From Paragordius varius (Eukaryota > Nematomorpha): DNA of 64,000 nt. The notes below the pieces were generated by a model. It worked only from the letters and a program-made list of their open reading frames with translations, was not told the DNA's origin and ran no database searches. Below, one piece after another: positions 15,501 through 23,532 of this stretch (its first letter is position 1; each line of letters opens with the position of its first letter). The stretch lies in NCBI GenBank assembly GCA_964247055.1, contig OZ176058.1, positions 2,170,001 to 2,234,000 on the forward strand, read 5' to 3'. A program made the translations under genes and the position numbers.

Positions 15501-17486
15501 AGAATAAATATTTTTTTTATTCAAATCAGCTGTTTTCGCAATATTATTTATTTTATTATTATTATTTGGATAAAATTATAGAATATAATTACTTAAATAT
15601 ATTAATATATCCTAAAAAAATTTAATTAATTTTAATGATTTTTATATTAGCGGTACTAATAAGTAGAAAACAACACATTGCAAACTATGTTTAATGTTTT
15701 TTTAATTTAATTATTTCAAATCAGCTGTTTTTACAAAATTTGTATCAATATAAATTATATCAAAATATTATAATTTTAGAGTATTTTGACATTTAAAAAA
15801 TTTTAATATTTAAATATATTTTTAAAATTTAAATATGTTTAAATAATTTTCATGATAATTTAGATTAGCGGTATTGAACCAAACAATATCACCTGTTTTT
15901 ACAATATTTTCATTTATATGAAAAAAAATTATTTCAGAATGTGATAATATATATTTTAAATTTAGTATATATATAATTTAAATATTTTAATATATATATA
16001 TGTATATAATTGAAATAATTTTAAATTTAAATATATTTGTAAAAAATATAAAAATATTCAATTAAATAATTTATTTTAAAAAACTATTTTTATTATTACA
16101 TATCCGCTGTAATTTTCATTAATTTTAAAAAATATATTAAAAAAATTAATAAAATATAATAATTTTAAAATATTTTATAAAATTAATAATTTAAAAAAAT
16201 TAAATATTTTTGAAATAAATAATTTTTATTACAAATCCGCTGTTTTTACAAAATTTTAAATAATCTAAAAAATTATTTCAGAGTAATATTAAATTTTTAA
16301 AATATTTATATTAATAAAATATGTAATTTAAATATTTTTAAATATATCTTGTTTGATAATTTTAAATAAAAAATTTAACCATTATTGTTTTTACAATACT
16401 TTTATTAAAATAAATAATATATTTAAAAAAAATAATTCAGAATATGAATAATTTTAGATTAATAATTTAAATATATATATATATATATAAATGATAAATA
16501 TTTTTGAAATAATATTTTTTAGATAGCGGTATAGAACCAATCAATGGGGCAGCTCAGCTCAAACTATTTTTATTATTTTTTAAATACAAATCAGCTGTTT
16601 ATACAATATTTTTTTTAATTTAAAAAAATATATCACAATCTAATATTTTATAGTATTTTTATAAAATTTAAATATTAAATAATATCATGATTATATAGAT
16701 CGGTATATTTTACAAAATTTTCAAAATATGATAATTTTATATGATAATTTAAAAAAATAAATTTTTTAAAATATATAATTTTGATATTTTAAAAAATTTT
16801 TAATTAAGTTTATAATTTAAATAATTTTGATATATTTTATAATATTTTAAAATATTTTTTTTTAGATTAGCGGTATAGAACCAATTAATGGGGCAGCCCA
16901 CCTTAAACTATTGGGTGAATGCTTGTTAAATCTTTCAGATCGACTTATGAATCATAGTGTAAGATTATTTTTTATTTATAAAATTTAAAATTTTATTTAA
17001 TTTTTTATTTTCTAATAATAATTTTTAATATTAATTAATAAACTTTAAAAAAAGCTTTTTTAGTTGAAATTTATAAAAATTAGGAATATATATATATTAA
17101 ATTTCAAATTTGCCCTTGAACAATTTAAATTCACCCTTGAACAATTCAAATTCACCCTTGAACAATTCAAATTCACCCCTAAAATATTTTCGGGTAATAT
17201 AACTCAATTTTTATTTTTTTATAATAATTTATAATATTAATTAATAAACTTTAAAAAAAGTTTTTTTAGTTGAAATTTATAAAAGTTAGAAATAAATATA
17301 TATATATATATATATATATTTGTATATAAACCCCTGAACAATTTTTCATATAAAAATGTGTTTTCGGATAATATAACTCAATTAATATGATATATAAATA
17401 TTAATTTTTTAATTAATAATAATTTATAATATTGATAAATAAACTTTTAAAAAAAGTTTTTTTTTTGAAATTTATAAAAATTAGGA

Positions 17487-17519
<33 letters not shown>

Positions 17520-19599
17520 AATTACAATATAAATTTGCCCTTAAACTATTCAAATTCACCTCGAAAATAAATTATGTGTTTTTGGGTAACTCTCCATTAA
17601 TATAAAATATAAATATTAATTTTTTATTTTTTATTAATTATATTACTTTAAAATAGTTTTTAGTTAATTTTTAAAAGTTGGGGATATATATATATATATA
17701 TATAAATTACAATTAAAATTCACCCTCATTTAAATTCACCCTTAAAATAAATTATGTGTGTTCGGGTAATATAACTCTCCTTTGATAGAAAATATAAATA
17801 TTAATTTTTTATTTTATAATTTATCATATTAATTAATAAACTTTAAAAAAAAGCTCTTTTAGTTGAAATTTATAAAAGTAAGGAATATATATTTATATGA
17901 ATTACAATTTAAATTCACCCTTAAACAATTCAAATCACCCTAAAAATAAATTTGGCTAATATAACTCACCATTAATATAAAATATATATAAATGGCATTA
18001 TTTTTTCAGTATTATATATTAATTTCAAACAAAATTTTATTTTTAAAATATATATAAAAATAAAAGTAATTTTTAATCTTAAAAAATACAGAATTTAAAT
18101 TATTAGTGGGTAAATTTGATATTTCAATGGATAAATTTGAATTTTCAAGAGTGAATTTGAATTGTAATTCCTATATATATATATATGATTATTGAATCTT
18201 TCAGTGTAAAACATTTTAAAATTTTTATAAACATTAATTAACAATTTTTTCCAAAAAATACTTATTTTTGCTTAATCTAATTGTATCTAATTTGTGAAGG
18301 GTAACACAATGTATAATTACCTTAATAAATTGTAACTTATCTTTATATAGAATAATTGCAAATTACTAAAACCACATAAATTTTAATGTTTTTTTATATG
18401 AAATATTTATAAAAAAAGAATTAAATTCTTTTATCCATCAACTCTCATGAATTATTTTAAAATTTATCCTTTCAAGTATATATTTAGTGTACTGCTGAGT
18501 TTAGAAAACACAATTTTTATAATTATAACTATACCATTTACAATTCAAATTCATCCTTGAACAATTCAAATTCACCCTCAAAAAAAATTATATGTTTTTT
18601 AAGATGAAAAATTACCTATATATTTTTTATAATTTTATAAAATAAAATTTGTTTTAAATTAAAATACTGAATTAAACTATGCCATAAAGATATATTTCAT
18701 ATTTATAATGAGTTGTTATATTAGTTCGAAAACACATAATTTGTTTAGGGTGAATTTGAATTGTTCAAGGGTGAATTTTAATTGTTCGAGGGTTAATTTG
18801 AACTGTAAATGGATTTTAAAATCATCTATTTATTTGATAGACAATGACAATATTTATTGATGGGTTTATAAAATCAGCTGTTGAAAATCAGCTGTTTTTC
18901 ATTATATTCATTTTTATTTTTAGGGTCAAATAGCTGTACAGGGGAGTTTATCCGTTCTGTTAGATTCTCTCATATGTTCGCTGGGGCCGCTCATATGTTT
19001 AACTGAAGCATTTCCCGGGCTACGGACCCTGAAACATGTGACGGAGTATGGGAAAGAGGGCGCATATATCATCCCAGATCAGACTTCTCAACTACAGTAA
19101 ATATATGCTATTGAAATATATATATCTTTTATATTTTCATTTGCTTAAAAAAATGTAATTTATAGTCTCTATTTAATTTGTATTTATCCAATTTAATTTT
19201 CATTGTTTATCATTATTTCACCCAATTTAACAATTATTGTTAGAAAATACTAATTCCAAATTTTTTTATTACCATTTAAATATTCATAAAATCAAGGAAG
19301 TTTTGAAAATATATTTGGTTCTTTTTGTTAAAATTAATATTTGTCTTTTAGATTTTTTACCTTTTAATTTTTATTATTTCTAATGTCAATTTATTTAATT
19401 TATTAGTATAAAGCAAGAACAGGTAGATGATGTAGAAATTAAAAAAGAAATGACCTCAGAACAAATGGCGATAGAAAAATCAGCTGATATGGAGAATCTA
19501 ACTCGTGAAATAATATCAGCTGACGCGGCTTACCAAGCTCGGTCGAAACAATATGCCCGAATTTTGGATCACATAGCTTTTATAATGCCGGGCCTTTGA
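1672..19599 (+). CDS. HMGXB4: HMGXB4 homologue (HMG-box protein), 13 visible exons, 5' end outside window
   Basis: Exons joined in phase give a Q/N-rich N-terminal region, an acidic/basic linker ([16 protein letters not shown]), an HMG box split over three exons ([36 protein letters not shown]), then a C-terminal region with [36 protein letters not shown] and the final [12 protein letters not shown]. That order and those endings match vertebrate HMGXB4 ([32 protein letters not shown]) as I remember it, so the call is firm. Family knowledge: HMGXB4 is a nuclear DNA-binding protein linked to NURF-type chromatin remodelling and to damping of Wnt signalling. The last exon opens with two psi-K-x-E motifs (IKQE, IKKE), possible SUMO sites (inference). 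The visible N-terminal exons are short and low-complexity, and the initiator is not in view. All joins agree in phase except exon 5 to exon 6. Introns are built largely of repeated copies of the splice junctions. Confidence 0.9.
1850..2070. repeat. A/T-rich low-complexity DNA with (TA)n runs
   Basis: Several TATATA runs separated by short A/T words, in the intron after visible exon 1. No coding potential. Confidence 0.8.
2141..2411. mobile_element. MITE family B (21-bp repeat termini)
   Basis: The left end has three units of CAAATTCACCCTCGAACAATT type. The right end has the inverse (AAATTTGAATTGTTCAAGGG), then GTAAATGATA. The core holds the family words ATTATGTGTTTTCGA, TTATGGCATAGTTTATTA and TTAATCTTAAAAAACA. 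Confidence 0.8.
2618..2654 (+). CDS. HMGXB4: HMGXB4 visible exon 2 (37 nt)
   Basis: Acceptor TTTTTTTTAG, donor AAAG|GTATTA. Reads (G)[11 protein letters not shown] and ends in phase 2, matching exon 3. It is a G/C island in nearly pure A/T sequence. Confidence 0.65.
2660..3140. repeat. Intron built of short tandem A/T units
   Basis: About eight degenerate copies, 60-70 bp each, of TTTATTTAAATAATTATAAA followed by a T-run, filling the 515-bp intron between visible exons 2 and 3. Confidence 0.6.
3170..3219 (+). CDS. HMGXB4: HMGXB4 visible exon 3 (50 nt)
   Basis: Acceptor TTTTTTTTAG, strong donor ACAG|GTAAGT. Reads [16 protein letters not shown], phase 2 in and phase 1 out. Low-complexity polar residues, no domain. 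Confidence 0.7.
3600..6075. repeat. ~200-bp tandem array filling an HMGXB4 intron (about 13 copies)
   Basis: Unit words recur in fixed order: GATAATTTTAACAATTTTTT, ATAACTTTAAAAAAATT, TTTTTGAATAATTATTGAAA, TTGCCAAAAAAACAAAATT, AAAGCTATAAATATTAAGGA, CCCCCTTGAAGTTGTTGAAA. Starts of the first word fall near 3631, 3836, 4013, 4214, 4426, 4602, 4800, 5003, 5208, 5480, 5680, 5866 and 6050. A stray copy of the exon 4 acceptor sits inside at 5,290-5,318. Confidence 0.85.
6277..6381 (+). CDS. HMGXB4: HMGXB4 visible exon 4 (105 nt)
   Basis: Acceptor TAATAG, donor AGAG|GTTTGA, phase 1 in and out. Reads [19 protein letters not shown] and on to [13 protein letters not shown] truncated copy of the acceptor and the first ~16 exon bases sits about 975 bp upstream, at 5,290-5,318. 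Confidence 0.75.
6917..6963 (+). CDS. HMGXB4: HMGXB4 visible exon 5 (47 nt)
   Basis: Acceptor GGAATTTTAG, donor AAT|GTAAAT. Reads [16 protein letters not shown], phase 1 in and phase 0 out. Confidence 0.7.
7370..8460 (+). repeat. Tandem array of the HMGXB4 exon 6 acceptor block (7 copies)
   Basis: Each unit starts AAATTTTAGTTCTGCAAGGA and then carries ATCAGCTGTTTCTCGTG and TTTTGATCAGCTGTCTCGCG with variable A/T filler, 100-260 bp long. The last unit runs into the coding exon. The copy at 8,220 also shares TTTTATGATGGCGGGAA with the exon. Confidence 0.85.
8452..8605 (+). CDS. HMGXB4: HMGXB4 visible exon 6 (pre-HMG linker); 5' boundary uncertain
   Basis: Open frame reading [19 protein letters not shown], then [19 protein letters not shown] and ILKDRK, ending at donor AAA|GTAAAA in phase 0 to match exon 7. 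Two acceptors (CCAAATTTTAG and TTCTGCAAG, 9 bp apart) would enter in phase 2, whereas exon 5 exits in phase 0. Either a microexon is hidden in the upstream repeats or the true acceptor is the in-exon GAAAAG|AGT site at about 8,549. Seven tandem copies of the acceptor block precede it. Confidence 0.65.
8801..9510 (+). repeat. Copies of the HMGXB4 exon 6 end and donor
   Basis: TTTGAAAGATCGGAAAGTAA recurs at 8,801. A longer copy at 9,459-9,510 begins CCCAACTCTGAACAAGAAGA and includes about 40 coding bases plus the donor AAA|GTAAAA. Weaker copies lie near 9,122 and 9,300. Confidence 0.85.
9584..9859. mobile_element. MITE family B
   Basis: TATCATTTACAATTCAAATT at the left, GAAGTAAATGGTATAT at the right. 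The core carries TTATGTGTGTCTTCGAACTA and CTTTATGGCAACATAATTTA. It is preceded by a (TA)n run. Confidence 0.8.
10255..11528 (+). repeat. Ladder of ~12 decoy copies of the HMGXB4 exon 7 acceptor
   Basis: TTTTATTTTAAGGGTAAAAA, often followed by AACTAA as in the true exon, recurs at about 10259, 10327, 10395, 10575, 10645, 10755, 10838, 10951, 11037, 11140, 11249 and 11326. The real site is at 11,528. Spacing is 70-200 bp. Several copies keep AG|GGTAAA and so are potential acceptors. Confidence 0.85.
11529..11604 (+). CDS. HMGXB4: HMGXB4 visible exon 7 (HMG box, first part)
   Basis: Acceptor ATTTTTAG, donor TTAG|GTAATT. Reads [20 protein letters not shown] then VPAGL, phase 0 in and phase 1 out. 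This is helix 1 of the HMG box, with the aromatic/Trp core positions (AYTLW). About twelve decayed copies of the acceptor plus GGTAAAAAAACT fill the preceding 1.3 kb. Confidence 0.85.
12249..12313 (+). CDS. HMGXB4: HMGXB4 visible exon 8 (HMG box, middle)
   Basis: Acceptor TTTTTTAG, donor AAAATG|GTATTT. Reads [20 protein letters not shown] then KM, phase 1 in and phase 0 out. It corresponds to DFGELSKKLAEVWK in the vertebrate protein. Confidence 0.85.
13546..13651 (+). CDS. HMGXB4: HMGXB4 visible exon 9 (end of HMG box)
   Basis: Acceptor TTTATAG, donor AAAAA|GTATAT. Reads [20 protein letters not shown] then [15 protein letters not shown], phase 0 in and phase 1 out. Five decayed copies of the donor context (GTCAAAAAGTATAT) follow in the intron. 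Confidence 0.85.
13765..14310 (+). repeat. Copies of the HMGXB4 exon 9 donor context
   Basis: AACTTTGTCAAAAAGTATAT and variants at about 13771, 13878, 13975, 14170 and 14285, echoing the true TCTTCAAAAA|GTATAT. Between them lie T-runs and A/T filler. Confidence 0.75.
14458..14582 (+). CDS. HMGXB4: HMGXB4 visible exon 10
   Basis: Acceptor AAAATTAG, donor AAT|GTAAGA. Starts K-rich, then [20 protein letters not shown] and [18 protein letters not shown], phase 1 in and phase 0 out. G/C-rich coding against an A/T background. Confidence 0.85.
15450..16864 (+). repeat. Copies of the HMGXB4 exon 11 acceptor
   Basis: Decayed versions of TTTTTTAGATTAGCGGTATA at about 15451, 15651, 15861, 16519 and 16695. 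The 16,519 copy extends about 50 bp into exon sequence (AATCAATGGGGCAGCTCAGC). ATCAGCTGTTTTTACAA blocks alternate with them. Confidence 0.85.
16866..16958 (+). CDS. HMGXB4: HMGXB4 visible exon 11 (conserved C-terminal region)
   Basis: Acceptor TTTTTTTTAG, donor AGT|GTAAGA, phase 0 in and out. Reads [20 protein letters not shown] then [11 protein letters not shown], matching vertebrate PIDVAAHLQLLGESLSLIGHRL. Its 5' end is copied several times in the upstream intron. Confidence 0.9.
17085..18180. repeat. Tandem array of family B left ends with one right end
   Basis: About five ~210-bp units, each with AAATTCACCCTTGAACAATT repeats, then TCGGGTAATATAACTC, TTAATAAACTTTAAAAAAAG and TTGAAATTTATAAAAGTTAG. 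The array ends in one right terminus (GAATTTGAATTGTAATTCC) at about 18,170. The MITE end, rather than the whole element, seems to have been amplified. Confidence 0.75.
18531..18813. mobile_element. MITE family B, complete
   Basis: ATACCATTTACAATTCAAAT at the left and TTTGAACTGTAAATGGA at the right, with two and three 21-bp units respectively. The core includes ACTATGCCATAAAGATATAT. Confidence 0.85.
18924..19096 (+). CDS. HMGXB4: HMGXB4 visible exon 12
   Basis: Acceptor ATTTTTAG, donor CTACA|GTAAAT, phase 0 in and phase 2 out. Reads [20 protein letters not shown], then [20 protein letters not shown] and [18 protein letters not shown]. Matches the vertebrate [23 protein letters not shown] block. 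Confidence 0.92.
19407..19599 (+). CDS. HMGXB4: HMGXB4 terminal coding exon
   Basis: Acceptor TTTATTAG, phase 2 in. Reads [20 protein letters not shown], then [20 protein letters not shown] and ends [14 protein letters not shown] with TGA. The C-terminus equals the vertebrate IAYIMPGL ending. Two psi-K-x-E motifs lie at the start. An AATAAA polyadenylation signal sits at about 19,702. Confidence 0.93.
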
Positions 19600-19701
19600 A
19601 AGGAAAAAAAAACTTTTACAAATTTTTAATGATTTTAATCTCCCCATACAATTTAAATTTTATTTTTGATTCTTTTATATTGTGTAGTGTTTGATATGTC
19701 A

Positions 19702-19707
19702 AATAAA
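19702..19707 (+). terminator. HMGXB4 polyadenylation signal
   Basis: AATAAA 103 bp after the stop codon, in a conserved context (TGTCAAATAAATTTTGTAAA) that is repeated in the duplicated copy at 20,078. Confidence 0.6.
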
Positions 19708-19836
19708 TTTTGTAAATAGTTATCTAAAACTGAATGTTTCAATGAGGTTTTCAACATAAAATATTTTGAAAATATTCTATATATTTTAAGTTGAGTATAG
19801 TATATATTGAGATTAAGGATAAAAAAAATCTTAAAA

Positions 19837-19971
19837 ATGGCGATAGAAAAATCAGCTGATCTGGAGAATCTAACTCGTGAAATAATGACAGCTGACGCGG
19901 CTTACCAGGCTCGGTCGAAACAATATGCCCGAATTTTGGATCACATAGCTTTTATAATGCCGGGCCTTTGA
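19837..19971 (+). pseudogene. Tandem duplicate of the HMGXB4 last exon (open, stop retained)
   Basis: Starts at the equivalent of codon MAIEKSAD and runs open for 44 codons to the same MPGL-TGA. It differs by a handful of bases, some silent and some conservative (DM to DL, ISAD to MTAD). The copy lies exactly 372 bp downstream of the original and continues through the 3'UTR to about 20,130, including a second AATAAA at about 20,078. It has no obvious acceptor of its own, so it is either a UTR passenger or an alternative last exon. Confidence 0.85.
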
Positions 19972-20135
19972 GAAAGAAAAAAAAACTGTTTTTTACAGAT
20001 TTTTATTAATTTGAAACTCCCCAAACAATTTAAAATTTTAATTTTAGAGATTCTTTTATATTTTTGATTAAATGTCAAATAAATTTTGTAAATAGTTATG
20101 TAAAACTATATGTTTCATAAAAATGAGGTTTTCGA

Positions 20136-20770
20136 CCCGCAAAATCATTTGTTTTGAACAATTGACTTGGTTTAAATTAAATAGCACAAGAAGCATTTTA
20201 TTTAAGATGTGATTTATATTATTATAATGATAGAGGCTTATATTCTCCACGTACGAATAATAATTTTTTAATATTCACGAGTCTATAACTGTATAAATAT
20301 ATAATCGTTATAAAACATATTAGTATGCATTTTATAGAGTTTTAATTACTCTTTCAAATGATATATTTTCAAAGAAAAATATTTTTGGTAAAGAGAGCGT
20401 ATAATTAAAACAATCATATTACAGTAATTTTTAGAAATAAATACTGTTAATTTTTTTTACTATATGTGTGTGGCATATTTTATTGCCTTTTGAGTTTGCC
20501 TCTGTAGTGTTTCAATAATTACAGGTACATATATATTTAAATGTACATACATGTCCCTTTTCGGTACACATATATATGAGAGATATAATAAACATTGCAA
20601 TATGTTCCCCCTTCTCGCTACATATCTTATTAGAGAACTATTAACATTGCATATGTGTTACACATATTTTGATAATTAATTTTTTAACTTTGTGATATAT
20701 AATTTTATTTTTTTATATGAAAATCACCTAAATGTAAACTAAAATAATTCGTGATAATAAAAATTAAATA
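20136..20770. other. Intergenic, nothing recognised
   Basis: A/T-rich sequence downstream of the duplicated HMGXB4 terminal exon. It contains repeated TACATATATAT words but no supported gene or element. Confidence 0.5.
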
Positions 20771-20772
20771 TA

Positions 20773-20946
20773 AAGTAGCGTATGGAGTAAAAGATTGTTA
20801 GTGCAAAATAGAATAAAAAAATGTTTTTGTCAAAAAAAACCGGGGGACATTATACATATGTGTATATACAACTAGGATTGTTTTTTTTTTAAAAAAAACA
20901 CTTTTTTATTCTATTTTGCACTAACAATCTTTTACTCCATACGCTA

Positions 20947-20949
<3 letters not shown>
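20773..20949. mobile_element. MITE family C, palindromic, TA-flanked
   Basis: Near-perfect inverted repeats of about 50 bp: GTAGCGTATGGAGTAAAAGA and TTGTTAGTGCAAAATAGAAT at the left, the exact reverse at the right, around a ~70-bp loop. Flanked by TA; the right end is ...GCTACTG, another CAGT-type terminus. The arms are nearly identical, suggesting a young copy. Confidence 0.85.

Positions 20950-20950
<1 letters not shown>

Positions 20951-20980
<30 letters not shown>
20951..20980. repeat. (TA)n microsatellite
   Basis: Uninterrupted TA run between MITE C and the hammerhead-like fold. Confidence 0.9.
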
Positions 20981-20985
20981 GAAAT

Positions 20986-21094
20986 CGATATGTGAAAACC
21001 CCAAGTCAAGTCAAATAGTTGTGTCGTACTGATGAGTACTAACAAGCATGAAACTAGTCTGCGATTACTATTGACGAAAGAGTTTCACATATCG
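20986..21094 (+). ncRNA. Hammerhead-ribozyme-like fold
   Basis: CTGATGA at 21,029-21,035 is followed 14 nt later by GAAA at 21,050-21,053, the two invariant core strings of a hammerhead. A short helix III is possible (TAGT 21,055-58 with ACTA 21,067-70), followed by TATT where the cleavage triplet is expected. The whole is enclosed by a perfect 12-bp stem, CGATATGTGAAA with TTTCACATATCG. Helix II pairs weakly. Hammerheads in animals usually ride on retroelement- or satellite-derived repeats (family knowledge); here it abuts a (TA)n run. Activity is unproven and the fold may be decayed. Confidence 0.4.
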
Positions 21095-21241
21095 TTTATA
21101 ATTTCTATTTAATTTTCTATTTTCATTATATACTGATTTTACAAATGTTATTACAAATATAATCAATCCGTCATTTACCATAAAAATTATTACATTTTAA
21201 TCAATGTGTGGACATTGATAAAACACATTCATATATCAGTT

Positions 21242-21275
21242 GTTTAACACTTCGATTCAAATTGGGGTAGTTAGG
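21242..21275. repeat. Solo terminus of MITE family E
   Basis: TTTAACACTTCGATTCAAAT then TGGGGTAGTTAG equals the end of the family E elements at 30.7, 38.8 and 51.7 kb. Confidence 0.6.
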
Positions 21276-21324
21276 TTTAAAATAATAAATTTCAATAATT
21301 TTGAGTAACACTGGAGTTTTATAT

Positions 21325-21835
21325 CGGCTGTAGTTTTTGCTTTTTTAATCTTATTTGTAAGGCAATTGGAAATTACTGCTAGTACAATAAAATTTACTCT
21401 CTGTTGCTCTTTTCTTATGAAGATTAGGAAAAAGTGGAAAACTATCAGAACATTTTAGTGTCAAAAAATAAGAATTTCTTAACCTTCTTATGTTGCCTTT
21501 TGTCATTATTCAATGTCATACACTGAATGTTAAGGGTTGGATAGTCTCTGCTAGAGCGATGGATTTATCATTTGCGATAGATGAGAATGGATATTAATCT
21601 AATTGAAATCTGGAGCAGTTTCTGATTTCTTTTTGTCTTTGAAAAAATATGTGTGATGATATCTTTAGAAATTCCTGTTTTTTGTCATTATAAATTCTTC
21701 TGATATCCACTTTCTTCCAATCTTCATAACAAAGAACAACTAAAATAGCGTAAGAGATGATCAACATAAAAAAAATTTATTCTACTAACAGTAATTTCCA
21801 GTTGCTTTACAAAGATGACCAAAAAATCAAAACGC
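21325..21835. mobile_element. MITE family D (~500 bp, TIR ~100 bp)
   Basis: Left arm TTTGTAAGGCAATTGGAAAT, TACTGCTAGTACAATAAA ... TTATGAAGATTAGGAAAAAG. The right arm is its reverse complement with scattered differences (CAGTAATTTCCAGTTGCTTT, ACTTTCTTCCAATCTTCATA). No transposase frame. Confidence 0.75.
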
Positions 21836-22740
21836 ATTCAAGTTTATTATTATATTTTAAAAAATTATAAAACATTATAAACAAATTATATATTTTATCT
21901 ACTGGATGACTTTTCTACTCAATTTATGGACTCGAAGCTAGTTGAATTGTGAATTTACCATTTTAAATTTGCTATTTTTAATCTGAATTTTTTCTTAATG
22001 GCTCATTTTCTCTTTGAATACTGCAGTTCATTTTTTGTTTTCTTAATCTGCTTAATCTTAATATAGCTCGCAGACTAAATTTTTTGTTTCGCTAACATTA
22101 TTTATCTTATATACCGTAACTCGAGTATTGAATTTACCATTTGCACATTCAAAAGTTTCTTTAGACACTTCAAGTTGGTACTTGAATACTTCAAGTTGGT
22201 CCTTGAACTTTTTATACTAGGATTTAACCATAATTTTGCATGTAGTTATTAATTTTATTAAAATAATTCTTGATTTATTAAAATTCATTTATAATTAATA
22301 TTCCAGTTTAAAAACCAATTTTTTTGGAACTAAATTTTCCCGATTCAACAGTATTATTCAATTATAAATGATTAAAATAATCCAGAAAATTATATTTTTT
22401 AAATAACAATTAAAATCTTATTATAATTAATATTATATAAGAACTAACAGAGATATACAGTTTCTAAATGATTAAATGTTGATGATATTGATATCAGAGT
22501 TTGGTGTAATAAACAGAGAACACAGGTAAGAAAATACTTTTAGAGAACTGACATTAATTAACAAAACGACAAGAATAAAAAAAACAATAATTTGTTAATT
22601 TAAAAATAAATCAATCAACATAAATTGAAAGTCTAAGATCCATATTTAGGCTCTCTAGTGGTAATCATAACACATTATTATGATGATTAGTGGGAATATT
22701 TTTGGATCTATATATAAGAAATCAGCGGTGATTTTTAATT
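21836..22740. other. Intergenic, mostly unassigned
   Basis: Contains a short doublet CACTTCAAGTTGGT / TACTTCAAGTTGGT near 22,170 and an isolated excellent donor ACACAG|GTAAGAAA at 22,525. No gene model could be supported. Confidence 0.4.
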
Positions 22741-22741
22741 C

Positions 22742-23018
22742 ATTTGGAACAACATCTCCAAAACGACTGAATTAATCTGTTTGAAACTTTTTTTTATCGA
22801 TCGAAATACGGGGCGGATATAAGTTTGAAACAAAACGGAAAACAGAAAATATGGCGAATTTAATGTATCCATCCAATGTGCAAATAATGCTCACAAAAAT
22901 AAGTTTTATCAAGCAATCACACAATCGTTTGCAGATAAAAACCAAGTTTACCATCATCCCTCAGGCCTTAAAAAGTGTCAGACAAACTTTTCAGTCGTTT
23001 TGGATGTTGTTCCAAATA
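22742..23018. mobile_element. MITE family H (~280 bp)
   Basis: Left ATTTGGAACAACATCTCCAA, AACGACTGA; right TCAGTCGTTTTGGATGTTGT, TCCAAAT. The inverted repeats extend about 45 bp. Short open frames inside are by-products. Confidence 0.7.
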
Positions 23019-23101
23019 GAAACGAGTTACCCCCATTGATTTTATATTTTTTAATCCATACAGAAACTTGCAACTATTTCCTCCACAGATATTGACTGAT
23101 A

Positions 23102-23532
23102 CAGTAAAAACTGTAATTATACTACGGACAAAATGTAAAAATATAAAGGCAAATGTTTTTGCTCTAAAAGACAACCACCATACTTTTTTATACCTTAATA
23201 TATCGCCTAAAAATATATAATAATTGGCTGTTTGTTACTAATTTCCGATTCTATATTATACTTTGTAGTAGAAATTGAAATTATGATTTTAAAAGTATGA
23301 CGTTATCTTTTAAAAAAAACATTTGTCTTTATATTTTTACGTTTGTCCGTAGTTTATTTTAATAATTGGCAAAGTGTGAAATATAGAAAAATGACTAATC
23401 AATTCTATATTTTACATTTGTAAGTAAATAGCCTGTATTAGAAAAATTAAGGTTTATAAAAGTATGGTTGTCTTTTAGAAAAATTTGTCTTTACAATTTT
23501 ACGTTTTGTCCGTATAATTATAATTTTTACTG
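23102..23532. mobile_element. MITE family A, compound copy
   Basis: Starts CAGTAAAAACTGTAATTATA and ends TATAATTTTTACTG with TA flanks. A second internal right end (CATTTGTCTTTATATTTTTA) at about 23,320 makes it longer than the ~300-bp norm, so two copies seem fused or nested. Confidence 0.75.

Noticed and set aside
22468-22525. IRVWCNKQRTQ before a perfect donor, reminiscent of the homeodomain helix VRVWFCNRRQ
   Set aside because: The invariant phenylalanine is absent, a stop lies a few codons upstream with no acceptor between, and no other homeodomain exon was found.
22851-23039. 62-residue plus-strand frame and overlapping minus-strand frames
   Set aside because: They lie in or across MITE family H between its inverted arms; no domain and no splice support.
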